A DNA stretch of 64,000 nucleotides. Source: Symbiodinium natans. Its lineage: Eukaryota; Sar; Dinophyceae; Suessiales; Symbiodiniaceae. The stretch is taken from assembly GCA_905221605.1 (NCBI GenBank), contig CAJNDS010000502.1, positions 417,501-481,500 on the forward strand, written 5' to 3'. Every line of letters starts with the position of its first letter. The stretch's first letter is position 1. The notes under the pieces were generated by a model that ran no database searches, was not told the DNA's origin, and saw only the letters and a program-made list of their open reading frames with translations. Made by a program: the position numbers and the translations under genes. Positions 49,946-60,027 of this stretch are shown one piece after another.

Positions 49946-50459
49946 AGGGAAGGGGGGGTTTGGGGGGGGGGGGTTTAGGGTTAGGGTTTCGGGTTTAGGG
50001 TTTAGGGTTTAGGGTGTAGGGCCAGTGGGCCCATCGGATGGGCTCTAGACTTTTTTTTGGGGTTGAGGGCCACGATTTTAAGCCTAGGAGGTGGGTTGGA
50101 TGGTGAGTGAGACAGCTGTCACGCAGCAGGCAACACAAACAGCAGAACTTCGTGATTCTGCGTCTGCCTTTCATGGCAGCATATACTAGTGATCAAGGCT
50201 TTGTGTAACAGCATCTCGCGGAGTGAATCTACGATTAGACTACCTTCTTGGAGAAGCAAGTAATGTTTACTGTAGCAACGACCAGAGCACAATCGAAATC
50301 GAACTCCATGGCCTTTTAAAGCCATAGAGGTGAGGTGGGTGCAGACAGAGTCTAGGGATTTATGACCAGGGGGCCTTGCTTGTGAGAAGCCACTGCCCGC
50401 TCAAGCATTTCCTTGGAAGCCATCAAGCCATTGACATCGGACCCTGCGCTTCTCCAGTC

Positions 50460-51774
50460 ATGAAGGCCGAGGACGGCATGGGAATGAAGTTTTCGCAGTC
50501 GCGAATGGCAATCTACACTGCCGGCAACATGATAGGCACGGGGACCCACCAGACTTTGAAAGCCTTGGCGAAGGATGGGTGTGGAAACTTGCTTTGGGCA
50601 AACTTCTTGTTCTCGGGGATGCTTGTGACTCTGTCGGCATTTCCACTCTTGCACCTGTACGGCAAGTTCCCAGCAAATGGCTGTCTGCACCAAGCTGCCG
50701 TTGAAGGCTTAGGCAGCCAAGTGGGAAAGTATGTGTCATTCATCAATGGACAGCTGATCACAATCGAGCTACTCTTCGCAGTGACCATGCAGGCATCCTT
50801 CTTTGGCAGCACCTTGGCAAGCTTCTTTCCGGAAGATTCAACTGGAACGGTGGCCAAGACTGCCAGCCTTGGATTGGTCAGCATCCTTTGGGCACTGTAC
50901 CGCAAGAAAGGTGCCTTGTTCACGGCCAACGTCGCATATTGGCTGGGGGTTTTTGAGCTTTGCACAGTTGGGCTACTCGTCCTGAGCAGCCCGATGGCAT
51001 ACCTCACTGGGACATCGCTGCGCCCCATCTCTTCTCTCATGGACGGGTCAAGGACTGACATGGTCAAGTTTCCCAGCGGCATCCACGTTGCGATTTTTGC
51101 CTACGGAGGTTTTCCTGGCATGCTCCAGTCTGGAGATTTGGTGGAGAACCCTCGTGAGAACTTACCACTAGGCATTGTCGGAGCTTGCATCATGACCATG
51201 TCTGTCTACGTTCTCCTCTCTGTATCGGTGCTCTTGGTCGTGGAGCCACAGCAGATCGCGAATTTCACGAATGCTTTCGACAGTTTGGAGAATGTGCTTC
51301 CCAAAGGTGTGCTCGTAGCTATCTCCTGCACAGTTTTGTCATCTGTTGCTAACAATGTCATGGAGAATGCTTTGGTCGTTGTAGAGAACTTGCATCAGAT
51401 GGTAATGGTTGAGGACCCCCGAAGCATGCTGGAACTGCCGAACTTTGGCTTATGCAGTTCTGACATTGTGACTTTGGAACAATCTCGGTGCTCACCATGT
51501 TCAAAGACACGATTGGGCTAGCTGTTCTCGGGGATGCCATCGATTTCGCGCTCATCATGCAGTTCGGCATCTTTGCTATCCTTTCAATGGCATGCCAGAA
51601 AGGTGAAGCAATCTTCACGCTCCGCCAGCTCGTCCCCATGCTTTCCCTTTGCGCCAATGCTTTCCTTGGCATCTGGCACTTTTGCAGCACAAGTCCTTGG
51701 CCCATGAGTATCCTTGCATTCTTGGTGGTCCTGCCGCTGCTGGTGCCGGTTGCTGATGGAGGGGGTCAGTGAAG
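50460..51774 (+). CDS. APC-superfamily amino-acid permease, one frameshift
   Basis: ATG at 50460 (upstream in-frame codons from 50376 are also open). The protein starts MKAEDGMGMKFSQSRMAIYT and shows the first-helix glycine motif NMIGTGTHQTLK. Roughly nine or ten hydrophobic segments follow (for example FLFSGMLVTLSAFPLLHLYG, ASLGLVSILWALY, VGLLVLSSPMAYL, ACIMTMSVYVLLSVSVLLVV). DLVENPRENLPLGIV is the conserved loop of amino-acid permeases (family pattern E..NP....P). Expected role: membrane amino-acid transport. The first frame ends at 51521, but the homology-like sequence continues one frame over (FGTISVLTMFKDTIGLAVLG, FALIMQFGIFAILSM, ILAFLVVLPLLVPVA). This is consistent with one missing T in the run 51473-51475. 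Either a pseudogene or a sequence error. Confidence 0.75.
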
Positions 51775-52325
51775 CTGCAGTGAAAGTTCTCCGTGTGTGG
51801 TACACACTGCCTTTCACGCACAGCTCCCTCGCGGGCTTGTGGCCCTACCAGTTTTGACTAGATTTGACTTCAAGTCCGCGGGATTGCTTCGTTTGCTTAG
51901 GTCTCCTGAGTCAGATCCTTCGCTTCGCGAAGACGCAAGAGTGGCGGCTGTGTCAAGCGCTCTTCTTCCACCATTCCTGCCGCAACTTAGGGTACCACCA
52001 CTAACCCCAAACTTCAAGCCCCAAGCCCCTAATCCCAAAGCCCGAAACCCCAAATCCTAAACCTTACTTGGACCTTAAATAAACTTAAAACACTGAAATA
52101 AGATGTGCGTTGGTGGAGGCCCGCAACCTGGCCAACCCCTGGCATCATCAACCCGGGCGCTCCTAAGACCCCCCAAGCTCCTAGAACTAAAGCTCCCCCC
52201 GAAAGGCCCCCTAAACTTCTCAGAACTGAACCCTAAACCCTAAACCCTAATCCCTAAACCCCTAAACCCTATGCCCTAAACCCTAAACCCTCAACCCTAC
52301 ACCCTAAGCCTTCAACCCTAAACCC
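51775..52325. other. 3' flank of the permease, then degenerate repeat
   Basis: 51780-52005 is unique and partly open (RFDFKSAGLLRLLRSPESDP) but unproven; 52005-52325 is decayed CCCTAAA. Confidence 0.45.
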
Positions 52326-52327
52326 AG

Positions 52328-52441
52328 GTCCGTACCCTCGAGTTCGGGGGCGACTGTGCGGCCGGGCTCCGCCTGGATGCCCTGCCGCCGCTCGACACGG
52401 GCCTTCGGGCAGAGGCGCCCGAGGGGTCCAGGGCGGCTCAG
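52328..52441 (+). CDS. Exon-like island, well supported
   Basis: After AACCCAG; 38 codons, VRTLEFGGDCAAGLRLDALP PLDTGLRAEAPEGSRAAQ, strongly G/C third bases. C-repeat left, G-repeat right. Confidence 0.55.
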
Positions 52442-52469
52442 TTTTTTGGGGCTTCTTTGGGGCTTTTTC

Positions 52470-53130
52470 GGGGGTTTAGGGTTTAGGGCTTAGGGTCTAG
52501 GGTTTAGGGTTTAGGGTTTAGGGTTTAGGGTTTGGGGTGTAGAGTTTAGGGTTTAGGGCTTAGGGCTTAGGGCTTAGGGGTTTTGGGCGGTGTTCGGGCG
52601 GCTTAGGGGGTTCTTGGAGGGTTTAGAGGGTTCTAGGGGGGCTTAGGGGCTGGGTTGGGTTCAGGCAGTCGGGAGGGCTTTCAAGCTTGAGCGTTCAGGG
52701 ATGTAAAGGTGTACCGTTTCTACAGTTTTAGGGTTTAAGGTTTAGGGCTTTAGCTTCGGGCGCTGGCTTTCGAGGGCTTGCGGGGTGAGAGTTCCGAGCT
52801 TGGGATTTCGGGTTTGGATTTTCCGGGTCTGTGGGTGTAGGCTCGAGCGAGTAGGGGGCTTGTGTCTTGTGTTCGGGAGAGTTTGGGGTGAAGGGTTGGG
52901 TTCAGAGTTGAGGTTTAGGGAGTTGTGGCTCAGCAGGATTTAGGAATTTAGAGGTATGGGAGGCTGTTGGATATGAGGAAGTTGGGACATACAACCCTAA
53001 AAACCTAAACCCAAGCACTACACGCAAACAGACCTAAACCCCAAACCTAAACGAAAGTCCTGGCCACAGCGTTCCAGACATCATTTTTGCCAACTGTGCC
53101 GAAGCTCAGGGTATGGTTTTGGGTCAGTGT
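52470..53130. other. G-strand array and decay products
   Basis: TTTAGGG and CTTAGGG units at 52470-52580, then increasingly degenerate G-rich sequence. No gene. Confidence 0.7.
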
Positions 53131-53137
53131 ATATGGG

Positions 53138-53231
53138 GGTTTACGATAATAAGGGATCCCGACTTTAGACCCCCAAGTAGTAGGATCCCCTTAAAGAAGG
53201 ATCCCAATAATATGGACCATGAGGAAACCTG
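53138..53231. mobile_element. Hairpin element, GGATCC group
   Basis: GTTTACGATAATAAGGGATCCC and TAGTAGGATCCCCTTAAAG; relative of 25381-25491. Confidence 0.55.
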
Positions 53232-53426
53232 AGCTTGGGGTATAGCGTTTAGGTGGCTTGCCACTCATGCTAGGCGTATCTTGCGCAGCCTACCGTGAAC
53301 TGCATTGCACACTGACTTTGCCAGCCTCTGGTCGTCTTGCTGCGGGCATGAAACCCCCGAAGCCCGAAACCCTAGACCCCAAAATTCTAAACCCGAACGC
53401 CTTAAACCCAATGGGCTTCTTCCCCC

Positions 53427-53516
53427 GACGAGTCTTGGCAGGATGTTGTTGCGGGCGAAGCCGACATCTACGAAGCCCACATGGAGAACGATTGGCCATC
53501 AGCCTGCACACCCTAA
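53427..53516 (+). CDS. Exon-like island
   Basis: DESWQDVVAGEADIYEAHME NDWPSACTP; acidic. The acceptor TTGGCAG (to 53441) may make the real start QDVV or DVV. Confidence 0.45.
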   Translation, partial: DESWQDVVAGEADIYEAHMENDWPSACTP

Positions 53517-53751
53517 ACCCTAAGCGCCAAGCCCTCTTGCTTGAAGGCCGCTTGCGTCGTTGAACCGAGTGAAGGTAACCCAATCGTAAGCAATTTAAAC
53601 CACAAGTAGATACTTTCCCTAAGAGCAAGCAAGAGCACAGAGGCAAAGTTGACGACAATTACTGCACTTCCTGGTAGATTCTCGGGGTTCAAGGCCTGTG
53701 TTGGTCGGGTTTGCAGCACCAAGCTGCTGAAGAGAGGGTGGATAGGCATCC

Positions 53752-53885
53752 CCTAAACCCTAAACCCTAAACCCTAAACCCTAAACCCTAAACCCTACAC
53801 CCTAAACCCTAAACCCTAAACCCTAAACCCTAAACCCTAAACCCTAAACCCTAAACCCTAAACCCTAAACCCTAAACCCTAAACC
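53752..53885. repeat. Interstitial telomere array, C-strand
   Basis: CCCTAAA, about 19 units. Confidence 0.95.
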
Positions 53886-53889
53886 GTCT

Positions 53890-53990
53890 GAGTTCTGGGG
53901 CCTCCTCACTGCTGATCTCAGGCTTCCTTGCGTCGTCCTTGACTACATTGATAGCGAGGAGATCATGATCGCAGCTGAGCAGCAGGGGGG
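53890..53990 (+). CDS. Exon-like island, well supported
   Basis: EFWGLLTADLRLPCVVLDYI DSEEIMIAAEQQ. Telomere arrays on both sides. It may belong to the C14 gene that follows, but the phase to it does not fit directly. Confidence 0.55.
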
Positions 53991-53998
53991 AATCTCTA

Positions 53999-54084
53999 AT
54001 TTAGGGTTTAGGGTTTGCGGTCTAGGGTTTAGGGTTTAGGGTTTAGGGTTTAGGGTTTAGGGTTTAGGGTTTAGGGTTTAGGGT
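53999..54084. repeat. Interstitial telomere array, G-strand
   Basis: TTTAGGG, about 11 units, with TTTAG-like inverted flanks (AATCTCTAATTTAGGG ... GGGTTATCTCTAAATCAGAG). Confidence 0.95.
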
Positions 54085-54104
54085 TATCTCTAAATCAGAG
54101 ACCC

Positions 54105-54727
54105 TAAGCCCGAAAGGGGACGATATGAAAAACCCTCGTAAAGCAGCAGTTGCAGCGGTTATTGGTGAGGAAGATGCTCTTGTCCCAATGTACCTGTCTG
54201 GCCATGGAGTTTAACATCACGGCCTTTGGCATGTTCCCCGGTGATGGATGCTGACAACAACAATTTGTCATCCCACGTGCCACATGACTGCCTCCTGCTC
54301 ACACGCCTGCCAAAGGTGGCACCACAACTCAGCACCCCTTCAACGAAGTCGCCACTGTTCTTCTTCTTCTTCTTCTTCTTCTTCTTCTTCTTCTTCTTCT
54401 TGATCTTCTTCTTCTTGTTCTTCCTTGACATCTGTCACACCGATGTCATCTTGGGCAGCCAGCAAAGCATGAAACCCCGAAAGCTCATTACGCCGGCCTG
54501 GTCTACTTCAAGGCTTGCGGTCCCGGCAATCTGGCCGGGACCCTCGCTTGACTCTGAGTTCGCTGATTGAGCGTGTGGCCTCAGATGTAAGGAAGCGGAG
54601 CAAGGGTTGGCAGCTGCCCGAAGTCGATGGTCCTCAGCATAGGATGGGGGAGTTTCTCCGATTCTCCATACTTATGCTACTCGCCGCGACCAGCCGAGCC
54701 GAGCTTCTTGTGCCATCTGTTGAATAA
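54105..54727 (+). pseudogene. Caspase/metacaspase-like (peptidase C14) gene, several frameshifts
   Basis: Four elements of a C14 domain appear in the right order but in different frames. 54140-54211 reads KAAVAAVIGEEDALVPMYLS then GHG, containing the catalytic-His motif SGHG. After a (TTC)n tract, 54418-54438 reads FFLDICHT, matching the active-site Cys motif (DxC). About 54492-54550 reads GLVYFKACGPGNLAGTLA, like the p10 region. 54542-54610 reads LTLSSLIERVASDVRKRSKG then WQLPEV, like a metacaspase C-terminal helix. These enzymes are cysteine proteases cutting after Arg/Lys (metacaspases) or Asp (caspases). At least three frame changes make it a pseudogene unless introns or sequence errors explain them. 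Confidence 0.6.
54358..54420. repeat. (TTC)n microsatellite beside the C14 active-site motif
   Basis: Imperfect TTC repeat, about 20 units, encoding a Phe run immediately before LDICH. Confidence 0.95.
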
Positions 54728-54887
54728 AAAATCTCTCTGGCGCTGTGCCACCGCGCTGGGCTGATGGCAGCTTGTGGTAAGCTGAGCCCTACACCCCAAA
54801 ACCCCTACAACCCTGAACCCCAAATCCTATGCGGAGTTGACGTAGATGTCGAAGTACCAGGAGTACTGAACCCCAAAAGATGCCCAG

Positions 54888-55024
54888 GAGATCTACACCC
54901 CTGGCAGCTTCCACTGCGAGCGGCTTGGGATCGCGGGGCCGCACCGCGTGACTCTGGCGCAGCTGCGGCGGCGCCAGTGGGAGGCAACCCACCGTAGGAT
55001 GTCCCGAGTAGTGCCTTCTCGGGT
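54888..55024 (+). CDS. Exon-like island, well supported
   Basis: After ATGCCCAG; reads EIYTPGSFHCERLGIAGPHR VTLAQLRRRQWEATHRRMSR VVPS up to TTTAGGG. Family unknown. Confidence 0.6.
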
Positions 55025-55199
55025 TTAGGGTTTAGGGTTTAGGGTGTAGGGTTTTGTGACCTACACCCTACAAGCCCAGACCCCCCAAACCCCCTTTTGC
55101 TGGGGTGAGGCTCCCTCAGTATAAGCCCCAACCCCACCTTCCCTAGTCCCTACAAGCACTTCGCCGCATTGTGGGGGCTAGGCTTCCCCGATCAGCCCA

Positions 55200-55274
55200 G
55201 ACAAATCCGGGTACCAGCTGTTTTCCTAGCTTGCGATGGGCACCAAGACCTTCAAAGTCCGAAATTCGACCTAG
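55200..55274 (+). CDS. Exon-like island, frame uncertain
   Basis: After CAGCCCAG; frames TNPGTSCFPSLRWAPRPSKS and ACDGHQDLQSPKFDLG are open. An ATG at 55236 gives MGTKTFKVRNST and stop. Confidence 0.35.
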
Positions 55275-55390
55275 GTTTTAGGGTGTGGGGTCTTAGGGCT
55301 TCGGGTCCCTAAGCCCTAAACCCTAGCCCTAAACCCTGAACCCTAAACCCTAAACCCGAAAACCTAAACCCTAAACCCTAAACCCGAAGT

Positions 55391-55515
55391 GCCCTGAAGT
55401 GCGCGTGGGGGCCACGCTGCTGCGAGGTTTGTCGCGGCGAAGTCCTGCGAGTCCCGGACGGGGCCACGCTGACGCTACACGAGGGCCAGCCTGGGGCCCC
55501 AGCACCCTTTAGCCT
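55391..55515 (+). CDS. Exon-like island, well supported
   Basis: CAWGPRCCEVCRGEVLRVPD GATLTLHEGQPGAPAPFSLV. Contains C-x2-C pairs. C-repeat left, TTTAGGG right. Confidence 0.55.
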
Positions 55516-55737
55516 CGTAAAACCCCTAACCCGTTTAGGGTTTAGGGTTTAGGGTTTAGGGTTTAGTGTTTAGGGTTTAGGATTCAGGGTTTAGACCCGA
55601 AGGCCTCTACCCTACACCCTGTAATCCTAACCCTGTAGCAGCCCCTTAAACCCTAAACCCTGAACCTTCTCAGTTATCGGGCCGTACACCCCACTTTCGG
55701 CCAAGTGCCGCTTAGTTATGGCGCTCGCTCTCTGTCC

Positions 55738-55740
<3 letters not shown>

Positions 55741-55774
<34 letters not shown>

Positions 55775-55815
55775 ATATATATATATTCTCTCTCTCTCTC
55801 TCTCTCACTCTTTCT
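55741..55815. repeat. TC / TA microsatellite
   Basis: (TC)n, (TA)5, (TC)n. Confidence 0.95.
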
Positions 55816-55952
55816 CGCTCTAAGACCCACAGTGAGCCCTTATTCCCTCAGGGTTTAGGGTCGGGTCTGTTGTTCCCAGGTTACTCTGGGATCTGTCCTA
55901 AACCCGAAACCTGCAGAGAACGTAACTGTTATCCCCAAACCCTGCTCAGAAC

Positions 55953-56022
55953 GTGACGACAAACTTCGTTGCTACCCGAGGCTCCTTAGGCCGAAACGCC
56001 CGGCCGTCCTGTCTGAATTGAA
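55953..56022 (+). CDS. Exon-like island
   Basis: NVTTNFVATRGSLGRNARPS CLN and TGA. Confidence 0.35.
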
Positions 56023-56217
56023 AAGACAGCAAATTGTTGTCTTTCTGGGTTTAGGGTTTAGGGTTGTTTGCCACGAATCAGCACCCGGCAGCCGTTCAAA
56101 TTCCCTAAACCCTAAACCCTAAACCCCAAGCCCCAAACCCCAAACCCCAAACCCCAAACCCTAAACCCTAAACCCTAAGCCCTGAGCCCTAAACCCTAAA
56201 CCCTACATCAAAATTAG

Positions 56218-56290
56218 GCGCCTCTGGATCCAGTCTCGAGGACCAGGCGCCTGTTCTCTTTTGGGGATTTGAGTCCCTCACCGGGCTTTA
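56218..56290 (+). CDS. Exon-like island
   Basis: After AAAATTAG; APLDPVSRTRRLFSFGDLSP SPGF. Contains the inverted pair AGGCGCC/AGGCGCCT. Confidence 0.5.
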
Positions 56291-56556
56291 GGGTTTCGGG
56301 TTTAGGGTTTAGAGCCCTAACACGGCACCCAGGTGAAAACCCCTAAGATGCCCTGACCTTCAACAAACCAAAGCCCTAAAACCTCAGACCTTGAGCCCGA
56401 AACCCTACACCCTACACCCTAAACCCTAAACCCTCGACCCTGAACTCAAAATTCTGGGAACCCCTGCTAGAGCCCTAATTCCTGGAATCCTTCGAGCTGT
56501 GTGTCACAGGTTCAACTGTTTTAGGTTCCCTCAACCCAAAAACTGAAATCCCACAG

Positions 56557-56790
56557 GAGCCGAGGGTTCGAGATTCTTGCTGTATGCCCAGGGAGATCGC
56601 TCCTTCCTCAGTGTTGTTTAGGCTTTGGGGCCTCCAAACCCCAAACCCTAAACCCCAAACCTAAACCCTAAGCCCTAAATCCTAAACCCTACACTCCAAC
56701 CCCCGGGAGGCAGAAGCTTTTCTGGCTTTGTGTCTTTGAGCTTTGTCTGTCCTCTGACAAGCATCGCATCGCGGCCAACAGCTCTAAACC
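56557..56790 (+). CDS. Two exon-like islands
   Basis: 56557-56635 after TCCCACAG: EPRVRDSCCMPREIAPSSVL FRLWGL. 56712-56790: GRQKLFWLCVFELCLSSDKH RIAANSS. C-repeats lie between. Confidence 0.45.
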
Positions 56791-56955
56791 CTAACTTCAG
56801 CTCGAAACCCCAAAGCCCTGATCTCTGGGGTTTAGGGTTCGACGGTTATAGGCTTCTTCGGGTTCTGTAGGTTCTATAGGTTCTACTGGGGTTTCTAGGT
56901 TCTACCGGTATAGGTTTCTATAGGCTTCTAGGGTTCCAGGGCTCTGGGCTTCTAG

Positions 56956-57067
56956 GGACCCCACGAGCTACCGACAGAGGCCAAGATGAGCCCGCCGGCC
57001 GCCTGGAGCTTGGCGAGGGGCCCGGGCCCCAAAAGGGGGAAGCGATGGGCAGGGAGCCCCTATAGAC
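56956..57067 (+). CDS. Exon-like island, well supported
   Basis: After CTTCTAG; GPHELPTEAKMSPPAAWSLA RGPGPKRGKRWAGSPYR. Reverse polarity (G-type left, C-type right). Confidence 0.5.
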
Positions 57068-57222
57068 CCCCCCCCCCCCCCCTACACCCCCCCTAAAGCC
57101 CTTAAAGCCCCTAAAGCCCAACAAAAAGCCCCTAGACCTCTTGAAACCCCCTGGAACGCCCTAAAGCTGAAGCCATTAAGCCCTCTAAAGCCCCCTAAAC
57201 AGCCCTAAGCCCTACATCCAAA

Positions 57223-57295
57223 AATCCAGCGAAACCAAAGACAAGCACAAGCTTAGGGCAGCCTTTTGCGCTCAAGAACAAGCCCCCCCAAAGCC
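57223..57295 (+). CDS. Exon-like island
   Basis: ETKDKHKLRAAFCAQEQAP, near acceptor AAATCCAG. Confidence 0.35.
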
Positions 57296-57337
57296 CTGAC
57301 CTTAAACCCAACAAGCCAAGTCCTGAAGCTCTACAGC

Positions 57338-57500
57338 CACCCTAAACCCTAAACCCTAAACCCTAAACCCTAAACCCTAAACCCTAAACCCTAAACCCTA
57401 AACCCTAAACTTTAAACCCTAAACCCTAAACCCTAAACCCTAAACCCTAAACCCTAAACCCTAAACCCTAAGCCCTAAGCCCTGAGCCCTAAGCCCTAAG
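57338..57500. repeat. Interstitial telomere array, C-strand
   Basis: CCCTAAA, ending in CCCTAAG units. Confidence 0.95.
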
Positions 57501-57617
57501 CCCTAGAACCCCAAGCCCTAGACCCTGAACCCCCGGACCCCTCAGCCCCAGAGACCCCGAGCCCTAACCTGAGCCCCTAAAGCCATTCGGGTTTAGGGTT
57601 GAGGGTGTATTGCTTAG

Positions 57618-57740
57618 GGCTAGGGTTTAGGGTTTAGGGTTTTTGGGTTTAGGGTTTAGGGTTTAGGGTTTAGGGCTAGGGTTTAAGGTTTAGGGTTTAG
57701 GGTTTGGGGTTTAGGGTTTAGGGTTTAGGGTTTAGGGTTC
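57618..57740. repeat. Interstitial telomere array, G-strand
   Basis: TTTAGGG, about 15 units. Confidence 0.95.
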
Positions 57741-57744
57741 AACC

Positions 57745-57832
57745 AAACCGGCTCTCGAGGTCCTCTTTTCGTTGCATCGGCGGCTCGGTGGACAACGAGG
57801 GCGTGCTCGCGGCTGGGCGAACAGACTAAACC
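57745..57832 (+). CDS. Island in reverse polarity
   Basis: One frame reads FRCIGGSVDNEGVLAAGRTD and stop; two others are open. Confidence 0.3.
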
Positions 57833-57865
57833 CTAAACCCTAAACCCTAAACCCCAAAACACTTC

Positions 57866-57942
57866 GGGTTACTCTCTGCGAGGCTGATGTCACCGTTTTT
57901 TTCGGTGCCCTGAAATGTCAAAGTCAAAGAGCCCAGTTCAGG
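57866..57942 (+). CDS. Exon-like island
   Basis: VTLCEADVTVFFGALKCQSQ RAQF between C- and G-type repeats. Confidence 0.45.
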
Positions 57943-58063
57943 GTTCAGAGTTCAGGGTTCAGGCTTTAGGGGTTAGGGCTTAGGGTTTAGGGTTTAGGGG
58001 TTAGGATTTAGGCTTAGGGGTTAGGGTTTAGGGTTTACCGTTTCGGGCCCTAGAACCCCAGAC

Positions 58064-58335
58064 CCCAAACCCGAACTTCCTGCGGAGTCCGGCTTTTGCT
58101 TGCCCCAGGTCTACCCCTAAACCCTACACCCGAAACCCTAAACCCTAAACCCTAAACCCTAAACCCTAAACCCTAAACCCTAAACGCTAAACCCTAAACC
58201 CTAAACCCTAAACCCTAAACCCTAAACCCCAATCCTGACCTGCCTATGCGCCCAGGTCTACCCCGTGACGCTGAATCAGTCGAGCGGCCGGCGTCGTTAC
58301 AAGCTCGAGATCGACCCCGGGCCCAGATGGGGGGT
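58064..58335 (+). CDS. Two exons joined across a telomere-repeat intron with 14-bp duplication
   Basis: Exon to 58108 reads LPAESGFCLPQ. Intron 58109-58255 (147 nt, GT-AG) is almost wholly CCCTAAA units. The second exon from 58256 reads VYPVTLNQSSGRRRYKLEID PGP in the same phase. CCCAGGTCTACCCC occurs at both borders (58104-58117 and 58251-58264). Function unknown; the joined peptide looks coding throughout. Confidence 0.6.
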
Positions 58336-58439
58336 TTAGGGTTTGGGGTTTAGGGTTTGGGGTTTGGGGTTTAGGGTTTAGGGTTTAGGGTTCAGGGACA
58401 CAGTAAGGTACCCTTAATGTTAACGCTACGCGACCCGCC

Positions 58440-58522
58440 TCGGCCCGGCCCAGCGCATCCGCGTGAGCATGGTGATACCGCAGCGCCCAAGTCGCTGGAC
58501 CCCAAGCAATAAGGGTTGGGTT
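58440..58522 (+). CDS. Exon-like island, frame uncertain
   Basis: YATRLGPAQRIRVSMVIPQR PSRWTPSNK is open; a second frame, LRDPPRPGPAHPREHGDTAA, also works from acceptor CAGTAAG. Confidence 0.4.
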
Positions 58523-58744
58523 TAGGGTTTAGGGTTCCGGGTTTATGGTTTGGGGTTTAGGGTTGAGGGTTAGTTTAGGATTGAGGGCTTAGGGCTCAAG
58601 GTTCACGCTTTGGGGTTTAGGGTTTTTTTGGGTTTAGGATTCAAGAGACGGTTCGGCTTGGATTGATCGTAGGGTTGAGCCAGGCCCCTCAGGGGGGGTA
58701 GGGGGGGTGGGGGGGGGAATGGGGGCGGGGGGGAAGAGCTTCAA

Positions 58745-58950
58745 TTGCCTCTGGTCCTGGCGAACCGTCCGCTTGCGGACCCCGGTTTCCTAGGGGGGGT
58801 ACCCATTGAGGCAAACAAAGGGGTCCGAAAAATGGGTTTGGGTGTGGGGAGGATTTGGAGGGGTGCCTGTTCTGACAACCTATACACCTCCGGCCCGAGG
58901 CCTCGGCGGATTTCGGAAATCCCCAGATGGTTGACGTCGGGTTTAGGGTC
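58745..58950 (+). CDS. Open frame, function unknown
   Basis: LVLANRPLADPGFLGGVPIE ANKG ... RIWRGACSDNLYTSGPRPRR ISEIPRWLTSGLGSK. Preceded by a poly-G tract. Confidence 0.45.
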
Positions 58951-59620
58951 GAAGGTTGAAGGTTTTGGGGTCCAAGCTTTAGGGTGTAGGGTTTAGGGTT
59001 TAGGTTCTAGGGTCTAAGGCTTAGGGTTTAGGGTCTAAGGCTTAAGGTTTAGGCTGTAGGTCTTAAGGTTTAGGGTCTCGAGTTTAAGATATAGGCCTTT
59101 TTTTGGGATTGATATGCGTGTTGTTTTTCCTGTGCTGTAAGAAACGAATCGCCAAGGGTCACAAGCGGATAGTCTTGGTAGTTTTCCAGGCTCCTAAAGA
59201 ACCCTGAAGCCCTGATACCTTACAGCCTTTCCAACCTAAACCCTAAACCCTCAACCCTAAACCCTAAGCCCTAAATCCTAAACCCTAAAGCCCTGCAAGC
59301 ACCCTTTCGAACCTGTTAAACGCCCGCTGGAGTCTAGAACCCCCCCCCCCCCCCGCCGCCACCCTACCCTGAAGCCATCATTAGGGGTAGGGGCGTGTAT
59401 CGCTGTTCTTGGTGAGTGCATGTATGGTTCCGTATGCATATTGGAAAGTGTGTTGGGTGGTATTGGGTGTCCATTTGGGGATACTAGGATGAAGCTCCTA
59501 CCCAAGAACATGCAGGATTCCCTAAGTTAGATTTACTTTGTGGCAACCATTGTACTACCGGCCCTGATATTTAGGGCGCCCCAAAACTCGAGAGTTTCCT
59601 TCCCTAAACCCTCAACCCTA
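58950..59620. other. Degenerate G- then C-type repeat and one element
   Basis: 59400-59495 shares GTGAGTGxATGTATGGTTCCGT and GGTGTCCATTTGGGGATAC with 44583-44650. No gene. Confidence 0.5.
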
Positions 59621-59724
59621 CAAAATTGCCATGTGAGGAGAGTACCAAGACGCTGCTCGTGGACTGTATTAATGGCATCCCCGACCTCCCGCCAGAGGTT
59701 ACACGGCAGCACGTGGTTTTTTGA
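59620..59724 (+). CDS. Terminal exon-like island, well supported
   Basis: KLPCEESTKTLLVDCINGIP DLPPEVTRQHVVF and TGA. Confidence 0.55.
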   Translation, partial: TKLPCEESTKTLLVDCINGIPDLPPEVTRQHVVF

Positions 59725-59883
59725 TTGTTTTTAGGATGTTAGGGTTTTGGGGTTGTAGATTTTCAGGGTCTCGAGGTTGTAGGGTTTGTACGGTTTGCAT
59801 GGCTTGTAGGGTTTGTATGGTTTTAGGGTGTTAGGTTTCCTTTTTTGCCTTAAGGGTTCAGAGTCTTTTGCAAAGTAGGCTCC

Positions 59884-59970
59884 GAGAAGGGTATAAGTGT
59901 AGTCAAAGCCCGACCGACAGCACGTATAGCCGTGCACCTCAAAAGCCAGCAAGAGGACCCTTCAGGATAG
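59884..59970 (+). CDS. Terminal exon-like island
   Basis: EKGISVVKARPTARIAVHLK SQQEDPSG and TAG. Confidence 0.45.
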   Translation, partial: EKGISVVKARPTARIAVHLKSQQEDPSG

Positions 59971-60027
59971 GGTTGACGGGTGCTGACCTTGAGATGTTGT
60001 TGGCCTTAACCCCTCTACTAGATCAGT

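Noticed and set aside
50352-51082. Several long minus frames inside the permease
   Set aside because: Shadows of the permease; the + frame has the APC motifs and membrane helices.
53513-53749. Minus frame with hydrophobic stretch SAVIVVNFASVLLLALR
   Set aside because: Plausible composition but no splice or neighbour support, and against the gene direction of the window.
54159-54431. Minus frames with Lys or Glu runs over the TTC repeat
   Set aside because: The plus strand carries C14 motifs in order across the same DNA, so the minus frames are shadows.
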